The notes: generated from the sequence alone by a model not told the origin. A DNA stretch of 64,000 nucleotides from Doryteuthis pealeii (GCA_023376005.1 CM042139.1:136852620-136916619); one strand, 5' to 3'. Shown: positions 1 through 8,984, numbered from the stretch's first letter. Translations and numbers: made by a program.

Positions 1-25
1 CAACACACACACACACACACACACA

Positions 26-106
<81 letters not shown>
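1..106. repeat. (CA)n/(TA)n compound microsatellite
   Basis: The window opens with about 37 bases of CA dinucleotides followed by about 69 bases of TA. The tract is alternating purine-pyrimidine throughout apart from one small break. The 5' end may be longer outside the window. Confidence 0.97.
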
Positions 107-110
<4 letters not shown>

Positions 111-221
111 CTTTACAATAGTTTTCAATGCAGAGAACCAAATTGCGGAAAGGACAGAACGCATTAAATTTAAATATGCGAATAAGCCAAGACTTTTATA
201 TTGAAACGCATATATATAGTG

Positions 222-652
222 GTACCCTGACTTACGAGTGTCACAACTTACGATTTTTCGGAGTTACGAGTTATCGCTTTGTCGATTTTTTGCTTTGGGA
301 TAAGAGTTAAAATTTGAGGTATGAGTGAGGTTCAGATACTCTCATGTTAATAAATTCACTAAAAACATTTTATTAAATATTTTTAGTGAATTTTTTAACA
401 TGAGAGTATTATCTATAGAAAGTAGCATTAACATATATTATAATTCATAATTCATCACATTCTATTTTATCAAGTTTTAAAACAATCCAGTGCTTGTGTT
501 CTTATTAAAAATACATTAAAATTGGGGGAGGGCGGTGAAACAGGGGCTCTAACCGTGTAATGGCATTTAGGTTTATTCCAGTAAGGAAAATGATTTGATA
601 TAGGATTACCTTGAATTACGAGTGGAACAAATGAAACTTGTAAGTCAAAGTA

Positions 653-653
<1 letters not shown>
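222..653. mobile_element. MITE-like element with imperfect terminal repeats
   Basis: The left end carries a CTGACTTACGAGT motif and the right end carries CTTGTAAGTCAAAG, its approximate reverse complement. Further degenerate 'ttacgag' motifs occur inside. A strong hairpin (336-409) sits in the middle. No reading frame is visible. This fits a short non-autonomous DNA transposon, but no target-site duplication is evident because the right flank is a (TA)n tract. Boundaries are approximate. Confidence 0.4.
336..409. repeat. Perfect-like 30-bp inverted repeat (hairpin)
   Basis: The arms 336-365 and 380-409 are reverse complements over 30 bases with one mismatch and are separated by a 14-nt A/T loop. 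The outer ends read ATACTCTCATG and CATGAGAGTAT. A transcript or single-stranded DNA would fold into a stable hairpin. Confidence 0.9.

Positions 654-654
<1 letters not shown>

Positions 655-711
<57 letters not shown>
655..711. repeat. (TA)n microsatellite
   Basis: Uninterrupted TA dinucleotides immediately before the first Helitron-like 5'-type sequence. Confidence 0.97.
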
Positions 712-714
<3 letters not shown>

Positions 715-1080
715 AATATATAAAACAGAGATTTTGGTATGTACGTGTCGACGTATAACAAAAAAACGGGAGGTCACTCAGATTCAAAATCTTGCATACA
801 CATTGATATCGTTCTAACTAAGAAAAATTCCAAATTTGGTTATTGATTTTTACTGATTAAGGGATTTAATCGATTAATCAAACAAAAATCAAACGATTTT
901 TCGAAAGCCATAGCATAGCTGCTGCTGCTGCTAATACTTGGTCTATCAGCGGAGGCTCGCCTGACTGTTTATCAGCAGAAAGAAAGAAAGAAAGAAACAA
1001 CGAAAATGTTAGCGACTCGCCTTGCTGTTTTAGCAGCAGAAAGAAAGAAAGAAATAAAGAAAGAAACAAACAATGAAAAT

Positions 1081-2298
1081 GTTAGCGACAAACTAAATTT
1101 TAACGTAAAATAAATTCGTTTTTTTATAATCTTTCTAAATATTTATTTATATTTATCGTATGTTTTTGAAACTAACTTTTATTGTACAATGTACACTCAC
1201 TTAATTTAAATTGTTGTCATGCACAAAAAATTGTAGAAAAATGAAAATTGTTTCAAAACACAAGTTTACGGTTACATTTTTTTAAAATAAGATTTTAAAT
1301 GTCAATAAAAATCAGTCACCAGTATAGGGTTGTATAAATGTAAATAAAAAAAAATGATAAAACGAGTTGTTTTGTAATTAATACTAATGGTTTTAAAAAA
1401 AAAGTCTTAATAGTTTAGAGAACTAATGAAAACGTTTTTAAAATGTAAGCAAAAATAGATATTGCATTCTCTTTATCGTTAAGAACTAGATTTGAATTGT
1501 CATGTAGAAAAAATTCAAAGAAATAAATTACAATCTATTTCTAACTTATCAAGCAATTAAAAACTGAATTTAAAATTGTCCCCAAATACTATTATTATTT
1601 TCAAACTGGAGTTTCAGTGAAACTTTTCGTGAAAAGAAGAGAAAATAATCTTGCTCAATTTATAATTTGTACGAGTCTTTATCAATTGAATTATTTTTAT
1701 AGCGAGTTAGAAAAAAAATTATTTTGCTTCGGACAGCAAAAGTATGTTTTAACGAAAAATCAAATCTTATTCATATCGCAATCTTTTTATTCCTGTCTTT
1801 AAAATATTAATTTAGTTAGAAATGAAATGAAATAATCTATCTTCCAAATATTTATTTGGTAAGAAAGAGCGAAGTAAAAAAACAATAATAAGCGCTTATT
1901 ATTTATTAAATAAATAATAAGCGCTTATTATTGTTTAATAAATTTTATTTCGTTTATTTAATAAATATAATATAACTCAACTTTGTATATATACGAAAAA
2001 ATTAAAAACAAAAGAATTTTAGAAAGAAAAGCCTCTTACAAAAATAGGAAGTTAAATTATAACTACTTATTTCGTAACTAAGTAAACATAGTTGTATTCG
2101 TATTGTAAAAAAATAAAACAAAATTATAATAAAAATACGATGTAGTTAACATTTCGTATATAAACAAAACAGTGTATGATATGTTCTTACCTTAAACATA
2201 AAATAAAAATGATTTTAATGTACGTAACTTGAATGAGAAAATGTGTTCTTTAATTTATCATAATTCTAATGATAAATAAATAGGCAGATTTTTTTTTA
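1081..2298. other. A/T-rich interior of Helitron-like element 1
   Basis: No gene is recognised. The stretch 1322-1640 is clearly homologous to 5648-5995 and 7384-7590 (shared phrases such as AAACGAGTTGTTTTGTAATT), so it is a repeat interior common to the chained elements. It contains the palindrome at 1881-1935. Confidence 0.6.
1881..1935. repeat. Perfect 55-bp palindrome built from two 20-bp palindromes
   Basis: Arms 1881-1907 and 1909-1935 are exact reverse complements over 27 bases around one central base. Each arm also contains the self-complementary 20-mer AATAATAAGCGCTTATTATT (1884-1903 and 1913-1932). The structure can form one large cruciform or two smaller ones. Confidence 0.95.
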
Positions 2299-3150
2299 AA
2301 TTAAGGGCGGACCTGAACTTTTGTAACACCCCTCTAAAATTTTGTTTTTAATTTTTTTTTCTTCTTTCAATGGATTATTATCGATTGCACACCAATCTAT
2401 CAGACTGTAAAAAAAAATTCAAAAAAGTTATTTATTTTTCGAGTTTTCAGGGGTGCTCAGTTTCCCGTATAAGTTTATCGTAAATTGAACCCCCTTATCG
2501 GAACCGCTAAAAAGAAAATTTTATTTAAATATTATTTTTCCTTCAATGGATTATTATCGATTACACACCAATCAATCAGATTTTTAAAAAATTCTTGAAA
2601 GTTCTTTATTTTTTGAGTTTTCAGGGGTGCTCATTTCCCCGTATAAGTTTATAGTAAATCGAACCCCCATATCGGAACTGCTCGAAAGGAAACTGGCGCA
2701 AATGTGTCAAAGTTAGGGTGGCCCAGAAAAAACAGAGCCCAAATTATTTATTTATTTTCCCATTAAACTTACCTTAAACACCAACCCCAACACCAACCCC
2801 TAACCCTAACCCCAAATCCTAACCCCCCTACTTGAATTTAACAGTTTTATTACAAAATTTGTGGGTTCTGTTTTTTCTGTGTCACCTTAATTTTGATACC
2901 TTAGTGCAAATTCAGCCCAACTGTTAAGATAGAGCGGTTTCGATATGGGGGTTCGATTTACTATAAACTTATACGGGGAAATGAGCACCCCTGAAAACTC
3001 GAAAAATAAATAACTTTTTTTAGTTTTTTTTTTTTTACAATCGGATAGATTGGTTTGCAATCGATAATAATCCGTTGAAAAAAAAATAATTAAAAACGAA
3101 AATTTTAGAGGGCGTGGGGTTCCAAAAGTTCAGGTCCGCCAAATTAAGTC
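2299..3150. mobile_element. Large foldback element with C-rich telomere-like core
   Basis: A left arm (about 2299-2515) beginning GGGCGGACCTGAACTT reappears inverted at about 2937-3147. A second, direct copy of part of the left arm lies at about 2520-2695, so one roughly 180-bp module is present twice direct and once inverted. Between the arms sits a nested unit (about 2717-2895) with its own imperfect inverted ends (CAGAAAAAACAGA against TCTGTTTTTTCTG). That unit surrounds CCCTAA-type repeats at about 2780-2830. No reading frame is present. The C-rich core resembles that of the element at 27147-27320. Confidence 0.7.
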
Positions 3151-3182
3151 ACCACTTTTTTCTCTTTTTTTTTTTTTTTAGT

Positions 3183-3210
3183 CCGGTCATGGACCGGGTA
3201 CTTTAGCTAG
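3183..3210 (+). other. Helitron-like 3' terminus (hairpin + CTAG)
   Basis: Stem CCGGTC (3183-3188), loop ATG, stem GACCGG (3192-3197), then nine bases and CTAG (3207-3210) before TATATA. The same signature recurs at 6660-6687 and, with altered last bases, at 8411-8438 and 47863-47890. Confidence 0.6.
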
Positions 3211-3472
3211 TATATATATATAAGAAAGTTTGGTATGTACGTGTCGACTTATAACTCCAAAAAGAACGTCTCTCAGATTTGAAATCTTGCGTACACCATA
3301 ATATGCTTATAACTAAGAAACATACAACATTTGGCTTTTTAATTTTACTAATTAAGCGATATAATTCAAAAATTAAAGCTAAAATTAAAAAATATCGTAT
3401 AACGACCCCTCCGACCATACCCACTCCACTCCTGTCGACGTGAGTTTAGTTTTGAACTTCTAAGACGCCCCC

Positions 3473-3625
3473 CCACAGGAGGAACAGAATAAATTTTTAG
3501 AGGCAACACAGTTATCGAAAGCGAGCGAGAATCATAATGCATTCTCCCAGACGGCTATGTGGAACACTATTGAAAATTTCAAATATAATCCAGAAGACGA
3601 TGTCACTTTTGAGCACTTCTATAGA
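3473..3625 (+). pseudogene. gag N-terminal coding, out of frame with the main ORF
   Basis: In the reading frame that includes position 3539, an open stretch runs from about 3473 to 3625 with a polar, glutamine-rich start and the segment WNTIENFKYNPEDDVTF. It has the look of a retroviral-type Gag N-terminus and reads smoothly toward the downstream gag. The main ORF continues in a different frame from about 3620, so a frameshifting indel lies near 3615-3630. The ATG at 3537 used by the long ORF is therefore probably fortuitous. Confidence 0.5.
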
Positions 3626-5300
3626 GGATATTTTTGTATCGGACTGCAGTACATGGACAGACTCTAAAAAAGTTAGATTTTTGCTAAGAAAATTAGGGGC
3701 TGCCGAGCATACAAAGTTCGTGAATTTTATCCTTCCAAAAAAGACCAGTGAGTTGAACTTCCAAGAAACAGTCACTTTACTAACAGAACTGTTTTCGACA
3801 AAAACTTCTCTTTTTCACAGGAGAAAAAAGTGTATGAATGCCACTAGAAGAGAGGAAGACGACTACACTACGTATGCAAGTATAGTGAATAAGCATTGCG
3901 ACGATTTCAAACTTGAGGAATTATCATCAGATAATTTTAAATGTTTAATATTCGTGCAAGGTCTGGTCTTAAATAAAGACTCTGAAATCAGACGTCGTGT
4001 GTTAAATAAACTCGAAAGTGTACCGAATCTAACACTTCAAAACCTAGCGGAAGACTGTGAACGATTTGTTGCGTTAAAACAGGACAGTCGTGACATAGAG
4101 GAAAGCGGAGTGTCGCACATTAAAAGGATCCATCAGAAGAAAAAATTGACTTCAATGAATAACCAGAGAAAAAAACATGGTAAAAATCCACCGGGACCGT
4201 GCTGGAGGTGTGGAGACAAACATTGGTATAATGAGTGTCCCTACAAATTTAAACAATGTTACAACTGCTACCAGGGTCATAAGGCATCATGTTGTAAAAG
4301 AAAATCTGGTAGAAAGACATCCATTAAACTGACAAAAATTGAACCTGAGGAACAAAATATCCGGAAATATGTACAGGTCAAATTGTTAAAAAAGAAAGTA
4401 AGACTACAGCTTGATAGTGGGTCTGACATTTCCATCATTAATGTACAGACATGGAAGAAGCTTGGGCGACCCACTATGATCAAATCACAAAAAACGGCGA
4501 GAAGTGTCAGTGGTGAAAAAATAACCTTCGAGGGGGAATTATTGACGAATATTTCTTTCCAGAATAAGACCGAAAAAGCCAAAATCTTCGTCATGCGAAA
4601 ATCAAATAACCTCTTTGGAACTGATCTGATCGAAAAGTTTAAACTATGGGATCTGCCTTTAAGTTCTTTTTGCCAAAAAATTGAGGATTCAAAGGTGGAG
4701 GCAGAAAAACTCAAGAGGGAATTAAAAGAAAATTTTCCAGACGTATTTTCAGGGGTTCTTGGAAGGTGTACGAAAGCGGTTGCAAGATTTGAAGTCAAAG
4801 TGAATGAACAGCCAGTGTTCAGAAAGAAAAGAAATGTTCCATACGCTGCTATAGAGCAAATAAACGGTGAATTAGAAAGACTCGAAAACATGGGTGTCAT
4901 TTCAAAAATTGATCACAGCGAGTGGAGTTCACCTACAGTTTATGTTAAGAAAAAGAAAATTAAAAATATCTTAACGTCCGACTTTGTTCTGGCACATTAT
5001 AATCCCAAGCGAGAAAAACCGATAACAAAAAAACGGTATAAAGTTAGTGAAAAAGTTTTTTTAAAGATTCACAAAAACAATAGGACTTTCTGGGAGTCCG
5101 GCACTGTGGATAAACAAATAGGCAACATGGTCTATATGATTAAGGGACCAGATTTCGTGCACAAACGTCACACTAACCAAATCCGGAAAAGATACTCGAA
5201 CAGTGAGGTGACCAGATCGCCCGAAGAGGACATCATGGACATAGTGTTTAATACTTTTCAGGTGCCCATACCAGAGACTACTCCTGAGAATAGGAGATAA
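3537..5300 (+). CDS. Gag-protease-(partial RT)-(integrase tail) polyprotein of a deleted Ty3/gypsy element
   Basis: A 587-codon frame. Residues ~28-190 are Gag-like helical sequence. Residues 222-234 (CWRCGDKHWYNEC) and 241-253 are CCHC-type zinc knuckles that bind nucleic acid. Residues 291-302 carry LDSGSDISIIN, the aspartic protease active site. Residues ~395-472 match the N-terminal end of gypsy reverse transcriptase up to the SEWSSPTVYV segment. The sequence then jumps at residue ~474 (nt ~4956) to a short piece typical of the RT/RNase H connection (SDFVLAHYNP). It jumps again at ~496 (nt ~5022) to the C-terminal integrase-type tail, with W, G and H-x-N-Q-I-R landmarks. The polymerase catalytic residues, RNase H and integrase triad are missing, yet no stop codon intervenes. 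The first ~27 residues are probably out-of-frame noise (see the frameshift near 3620). Overlapping antisense frames are shadows. Confidence 0.8.
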   Translation: MHSPRRLCGTLLKISNIIQKTMSLLSTSIEDIFVSDCSTWTDSKKVRFLLRKLGAAEHTKFVNFILPKKTSELNFQETVTLLTELFSTKTSLFHRRKKCMNATRREEDDYTTYASIVNKHCDDFKLEELSSDNFKCLIFVQGLVLNKDSEIRRRVLNKLESVPNLTLQNLAEDCERFVALKQDSRDIEESGVSHIKRIHQKKKLTSMNNQRKKHGKNPPGPCWRCGDKHWYNECPYKFKQCYNCYQGHKASCCKRKSGRKTSIKLTKIEPEEQNIRKYVQVKLLKKKVRLQLDSGSDISIINVQTWKKLGRPTMIKSQKTARSVSGEKITFEGELLTNISFQNKTEKAKIFVMRKSNNLFGTDLIEKFKLWDLPLSSFCQKIEDSKVEAEKLKRELKENFPDVFSGVLGRCTKAVARFEVKVNEQPVFRKKRNVPYAAIEQINGELERLENMGVISKIDHSEWSSPTVYVKKKKIKNILTSDFVLAHYNPKREKPITKKRYKVSEKVFLKIHKNNRTFWESGTVDKQIGNMVYMIKGPDFVHKRHTNQIRKRYSNSEVTRSPEEDIMDIVFNTFQVPIPETTPENRR

Positions 5301-5380
5301 AAAAGAAAACGGAAATCGACTGAGTTGATTATGGTAAACCCCAAACAAAAATGTTATTAATCCCCAGACGGGATATTTTG

Positions 5381-5389
5381 AAAGGGGGG
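5381..5389 (+). other. Polypurine tract of the gypsy element
   Basis: AAAGGGGGG lies immediately upstream of the LTR 5' end TGTTGT, as expected for the plus-strand primer of an LTR retrotransposon. Confidence 0.75.
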
Positions 5390-5584
5390 TGTTGTACCGG
5401 CCGTTCCTACAGTGGAGAATATACACCGGTTCTCACTATAAATAGTGAGACACCGAGTGAAAAGTTTGTACTGTTACCGTTAACGGCAAGCTAGTCGTTC
5501 CTGTACCATTATTGTAAATACACTTGTCTTATTTTACCCTACCTCGACTTGACTTCTTTTTTACTGTTGGATTAACATCACAAC

Positions 5585-5585
<1 letters not shown>
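5390..5585 (+). repeat. 3' LTR of the gypsy element
   Basis: About 196 bp that begins TGTTGT and ends ACAACA, a 6-bp terminal inverted repeat with the canonical TG...CA ends. It directly follows a polypurine tract. No matching second LTR is present in the window, so flanking duplications cannot be checked. Confidence 0.75.
5431..5450 (+). promoter_or_regulatory. TATA-box-like element inside a 20-bp palindrome in the LTR
   Basis: TATAAATA (5437-5444) lies within the exact inverted repeat TCTCACTAT-AA-ATAGTGAGA. Its position in the first third of the LTR fits a U3 core promoter. Activity is inferred only. Confidence 0.4.

Positions 5586-5649
<64 letters not shown>
5582..5649. repeat. (CA)n(TA)n microsatellite after the LTR
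   Basis: CA repeats followed by TA repeats directly abut the 3' LTR. The Helitron-like interior continues after them. Confidence 0.95.
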
Positions 5650-5650
<1 letters not shown>

Positions 5651-6655
5651 ATGTAAATAAAAAAATGATAAAACGAGTTGTTTTGTAATTAATACTAATG
5701 GTAATAAAGTCTTAATTTTTTAGAGAACGAATGAAAACTTTTTAAAACAATATGTTTTTAAAATACTATCTTGAGTTTAAACAAAAATAGATATTGCAAT
5801 ACGAATGATTTAAATTTTCGATTCTCAGCTTCTTTTTATGGTTAAGAACTTGATTTGAATTGTCACGTATGAAAAATTGAAAGAAAGAAATTACAATGTA
5901 TTTATAACTCATTAAGCAATTAAAAACTGAATTCAAAATTCTCCCCAAATACTATTATTATTTTAAACTGGATTTTCAGTGAAACTTTTCGTAGACAACA
6001 ATATTCTATTTACAACAATGAAACTTGAATAAAGGTTATCATTATGTTCAACATTTTTGGACTTTTCAAAAGAAGAAACATTAAAAAAAAAACTCCTGAT
6101 GATTTAAAAAAAATTCAGCTTACGGAAATAATGAAAATTATGAACGAAAACAATGTTTACATTTTCGTACCGTTAAATCAACTGAAATTTAAAGTAACCA
6201 AAAACAAGTTATGACTATCTGCTTTTTAACAAATTCTATGAAAAATGAAAATATGTTTGAAATAGTTTTTTTTTTTTTTAAATATGTTACGGGAAATTTT
6301 TTTACGAGGTCTCCCTCCTCGCTATTTTATGAAATCTGAAAAAAATAAACAGATAAAAACGATTTTTAATTTTTTTTTCTATAAAGATAATAGTCTGAAT
6401 AATTATATCAGAAGATTTTTTAAAGTTTCTATACCAGATTTTTTTTATTAAAAAAAAACATGAATTCTGAATTCTACCTAAAAAAAAATGTCAATATTAT
6501 GACATAAGATTATTTCAAAACACTCAAAAATTCAAGATTACATTTAAAAAAAAATATTTTCAATGTTAAAAAAAATTCCCTAAGATAAACACTGTAATAA
6601 ATATATTTTCGGTGATTTTTTTTAAAAACACCTCCTGGTGTTTATAAAAGTGTTT
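5650..6655. other. A/T-rich interior of Helitron-like element 2
   Basis: No gene is seen. 5650-5995 repeats 1322-1640. 6120-6430 resembles 7735-7900 and 47205-47390. The region has many homopolymer A and T runs. Confidence 0.55.
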
Positions 6656-6659
6656 TCGT

Positions 6660-6687
6660 CCGGTCATGGACCGGGTACTTTTACTAG
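6660..6687 (+). other. Helitron-like 3' terminus (hairpin + CTAG)
   Basis: CCGGTC-ATG-GACCGG at 6660-6674 and CTAG at 6684-6687, followed by TATATA and the next element's 5'-type block. Confidence 0.6.
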
Positions 6688-7582
6688 TATATATAAAAAA
6701 GAAATTTTGGTATGTCCGTGTCGAACTATAACTCCGAAAAGAGAAATCTTGCATATACTTTAATATCCTTCTACCTAAGAAACACATCATATGTGGGTGT
6801 TGATTTTTACTGATTAGGGGATATAATTAATTAATTAAACAAAAATCAAACGATTTTCGGAAAGTATCAGTATCTGGGTGTATCAGCCGGAGCTTGGCTG
6901 CTGCCTATTTTAGCTGCCTGAAGAAGAATAAGAAGAAAGAAAAAAAAAGAAAGAAAGAATATCAACTGCCTGTTGTGTAGCAGTCATTCAAAATGTAGGG
7001 TACAACTATGTCTAAATTTTAACGTAAAATCACTTTTTTTTGTCCAATCCTTAAAATATTTATTTGGTTAGAAATAAAATAAAATAATATTTCTAAATAT
7101 GTAATTTGTATATATTTTTATCGATTGAATTATTTTTTACAGCGTGTTAAAATATTTTGCTTTGGACAGCCGCAGACTAAATTTTAACGTAAAATCAAAT
7201 ATTTGTCCAAATTCTTAAATTGTACACTCACTTTAATTTAAATAGTTGTCATGCACAAAAAATTGTAGAAAAATTAAAATTGTTTCAAAATACAAGTTTA
7301 CGGTTACATTTGAAAAAAATATTTTAATGGTAAATAAAAATATCATGAAAAAGTTTTAAAATATTAAACAATATACTATATATATATTAAATGTAAATAA
7401 AAAATGATAAAACGAGTTGTTTTGTAATTAATACTGATGTTAGAAAAGTCTCACTCTTTTAGAGAACTAATGAAAACGTTTTAAAACAATGTACTTTTAA
7501 AATATTATCCTGAGTTTAAGTAAAAATAGATATTGCAATAGGAAGAATCTAAATTTTCGTTTCTCAGATTCCTTTTAACGTT

Positions 7583-7586
<4 letters not shown>

Positions 7587-7654
<68 letters not shown>
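7587..7654. repeat. (TA)n microsatellite
   Basis: Pure TA tract just upstream of the duplication start. Confidence 0.97.
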
Positions 7655-7658
<4 letters not shown>

Positions 7659-8127
7659 GAAGTTTGGTATGTACGTTTCAATGAAAAATCAATTAATAGT
7701 CCGATTTTCACGAACATTTCCATAACTATTTACCTTTGGATGTAAATATGTCTGAAATAGTTTTTTTCCTAAATATATTAGGGAAAATATTTTTTACAAG
7801 GTTTATTTTATTTTATGAGATATAAAAAAAAAATGAACCATCAAAAAACGTTTTTACTTTTTTTTCTATAAAGATAAGAGTCTGAGTAATTACATAAAAA
7901 ATGTGTATAATATTCAACGCAGTCTTTTTTGTAGAAAAAAATAATGAATTCTGAAATAAAAAGTGCCAAAAATGGCATGATATTATTATTTGAAAAAAAT
8001 ATTTTTTTTTTTTGCTTTTTTAATATATTCTATAGGATTATTAAATTTTAGAAGTTACTTTAATTCATTCCTATAAGTAGCTTCTCGAATTTTAAAGTTT
8101 ATTTCGACCGTTTATTCATTAGAGCTG

Positions 8128-8128
<1 letters not shown>

Positions 8129-8172
<44 letters not shown>

Positions 8173-8278
8173 CGGCTGGAATACTCAGAAGAGTCCTGGA
8201 GACCTGAGGAGACTTGCTATCACTCAGCCTCCAGTGAACCATCGGCTACTGCAGATGTGGAAAACTCAAAGAGAGTGA

Positions 8279-8311
<33 letters not shown>
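8129..8311 (+). repeat. Two (AAT)n tracts flanking a 107-bp SINE-tail-like block
   Basis: About 43 bases of (TAA)n, a more G+C-rich block with GACCTGAGGAGACTTGC, then about 33 more bases of (AAT)n. Trinucleotide tails of this kind are typical of SINE or LINE 3' ends. The identity of the block is not known to me. Confidence 0.6.
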
Positions 8312-8312
<1 letters not shown>

Positions 8313-8410
8313 GTTAGAACTGTATATCTAACTTTATCTTCGATCTGTTTACTTCTCGTGTTCCTATTCACTCTCCTATTCACTCTCTGGTGTTCCTATT
8401 TTTTTTTAGT

Positions 8411-8434
8411 CCGGTCATGGACCGGGTACTTTAG

Positions 8435-8438
<4 letters not shown>
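8411..8438 (+). other. Helitron-like 3' terminus, last bases altered
   Basis: CCGGTC-ATG-GACCGG at 8411-8425, followed by GTACTTTAG and CTAT instead of CTAG. In the duplicate (47863-47890) the end reads CTAA. Confidence 0.5.
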
Positions 8439-8478
<40 letters not shown>

Positions 8479-8490
8479 TATATATATATA
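8435..8490. repeat. (TA)n microsatellite
   Basis: TA tract separating the Helitron-like end from the 5' LTR of the next element. Confidence 0.95.
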
Positions 8491-8493
8491 AGG

Positions 8494-8984
8494 TGAAGCA
8501 TCTATAAAGAAATCTGAGGTAGGTATTATCGTCCTTGTCTACGAGCCTCTCTATCGAAGCAACCAATCACGAGCCAGCATACTTTGGCGGCAAAGCCAAA
8601 GAGGCAAATTCGTCCTACGCCTTTCTGATTGACCAGCAACGGAGACAGACATAAATAAAGTGTCTCTCTCATATCCAGCAGAACTATCAGATGGCCGTAG
8701 CTAAGGGACTTCGATAACTAACCCTACCTCAGGATTTCAGCTAAGTGGACAAATTGTAAACATTTTTTCCGGAGACATACCAAAAAGTCTGCAACCCTAT
8801 TGTTTCATGCCTGTAATAAAGTTCTCTTTATTCCTATTCTAGTTGTTCGGTTTATTATTTAACTCTTAAACTGTCTGTCACCACACTCGTGGTTAATTCT
8901 TCATATTTTGCAGACTTTTGTTAAAAGTCTATTTCTTCATATTTTGCAGACTTTTGTTAAAAGTCTAATTCTTTATATTTTGCA
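8494..8984 (+). repeat. 5' LTR of the 8.5-11.7 kb element
   Basis: It begins TGAAGCATCTATAAAGAAA and ends near CA at 8983-8984. It matches 11184-11663 but lacks about 50 bp near its start (the deletion joins two AAGAAA motifs). It also has an extra duplication of the final 30-40 bp (8896-8970). A CCAATC motif near 8562 and AATAAA at about 8655 and 8816 could act as promoter and polyadenylation signals. Confidence 0.7.

Larger units (their letters stand above)
712..3210 (+). mobile_element. Helitron-like element 1 (non-autonomous)
   Basis: The left end lies in the (TA)n tract and begins TCTAATATAT, followed by a conserved block containing GGTATGTACGTGTCGAC. The same block recurs just after the two following element junctions (3215-3250 and 6695-6725). 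The right end has a CCGGTC-ATG-GACCGG hairpin at 3183-3197 and CTAG at 3207-3210, followed directly by TATATA. TC at the start, a hairpin about ten bases before CTRR, and insertion between A/T bases are hallmarks of Helitrons. No Rep/helicase frame is present, so the element could only move with help. It contains GAAA-repeat runs (980-1066) and a large foldback element (2299-3150). A Helentron subtype is possible. Confidence 0.5.
3473..5585 (+). mobile_element. Ty3/gypsy LTR retrotransposon, 5'-truncated and internally deleted
   Basis: This span contains gag-like sequence, two zinc knuckles, an aspartic protease motif and the start of reverse transcriptase. After large internal deletions an integrase C-terminal-like tail, a polypurine tract (AAAGGGGGG at 5381-5389) and a 3' LTR (5390-5585) follow. 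No 5' LTR or primer-binding site was found upstream, so the 5' end is missing. The element cannot be autonomous because the reverse transcriptase catalytic core, RNase H core and integrase core are absent. Confidence 0.85.
3211..6687 (+). mobile_element. Helitron-like element 2, interrupted by a gypsy element
   Basis: It starts directly after CTAG of element 1 through a short TATATA linker and then the 5'-type block with GGTATGTACGTGTCGAC. It ends with the hairpin at 6660-6674 and CTAG at 6684-6687. A Ty3/gypsy derivative and its 3' LTR (about 3473-5585) lie inside it. After a (CA)n(TA)n tract the shared Helitron interior resumes at about 5648. No Rep or helicase coding is seen. Boundaries at the gypsy insertion are approximate because no 5' LTR is present. 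Confidence 0.45.
6688..8438 (+). mobile_element. Helitron-like element 3
   Basis: It begins directly after CTAG with a (TA) linker and a degenerate 5'-type block (GGTATGTCCGTGTCGAAC). It shares interior blocks with elements 1 and 2 (7020-7330 and 7384-7590). It ends with the hairpin at 8411-8425 and CTAT at 8435-8438 running into (TA)n. A further (TA)n plus 5'-like block at 7587-7675 suggests another insertion or a rearrangement inside it. Position 7675 is also where similarity to the second copy at 47135 starts. Confidence 0.4.

Noticed and set aside
2780..2830. Interstitial telomere
   Set aside because: Only a few imperfect CCCTAA-like units, enclosed by inverted arms of a foldback element. 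More likely the C-rich core of a MITE.
4277..4900. 207-codon antisense frame
   Set aside because: It lies wholly within the gypsy Gag-protease-RT frame on the other strand and has no recognisable domain.
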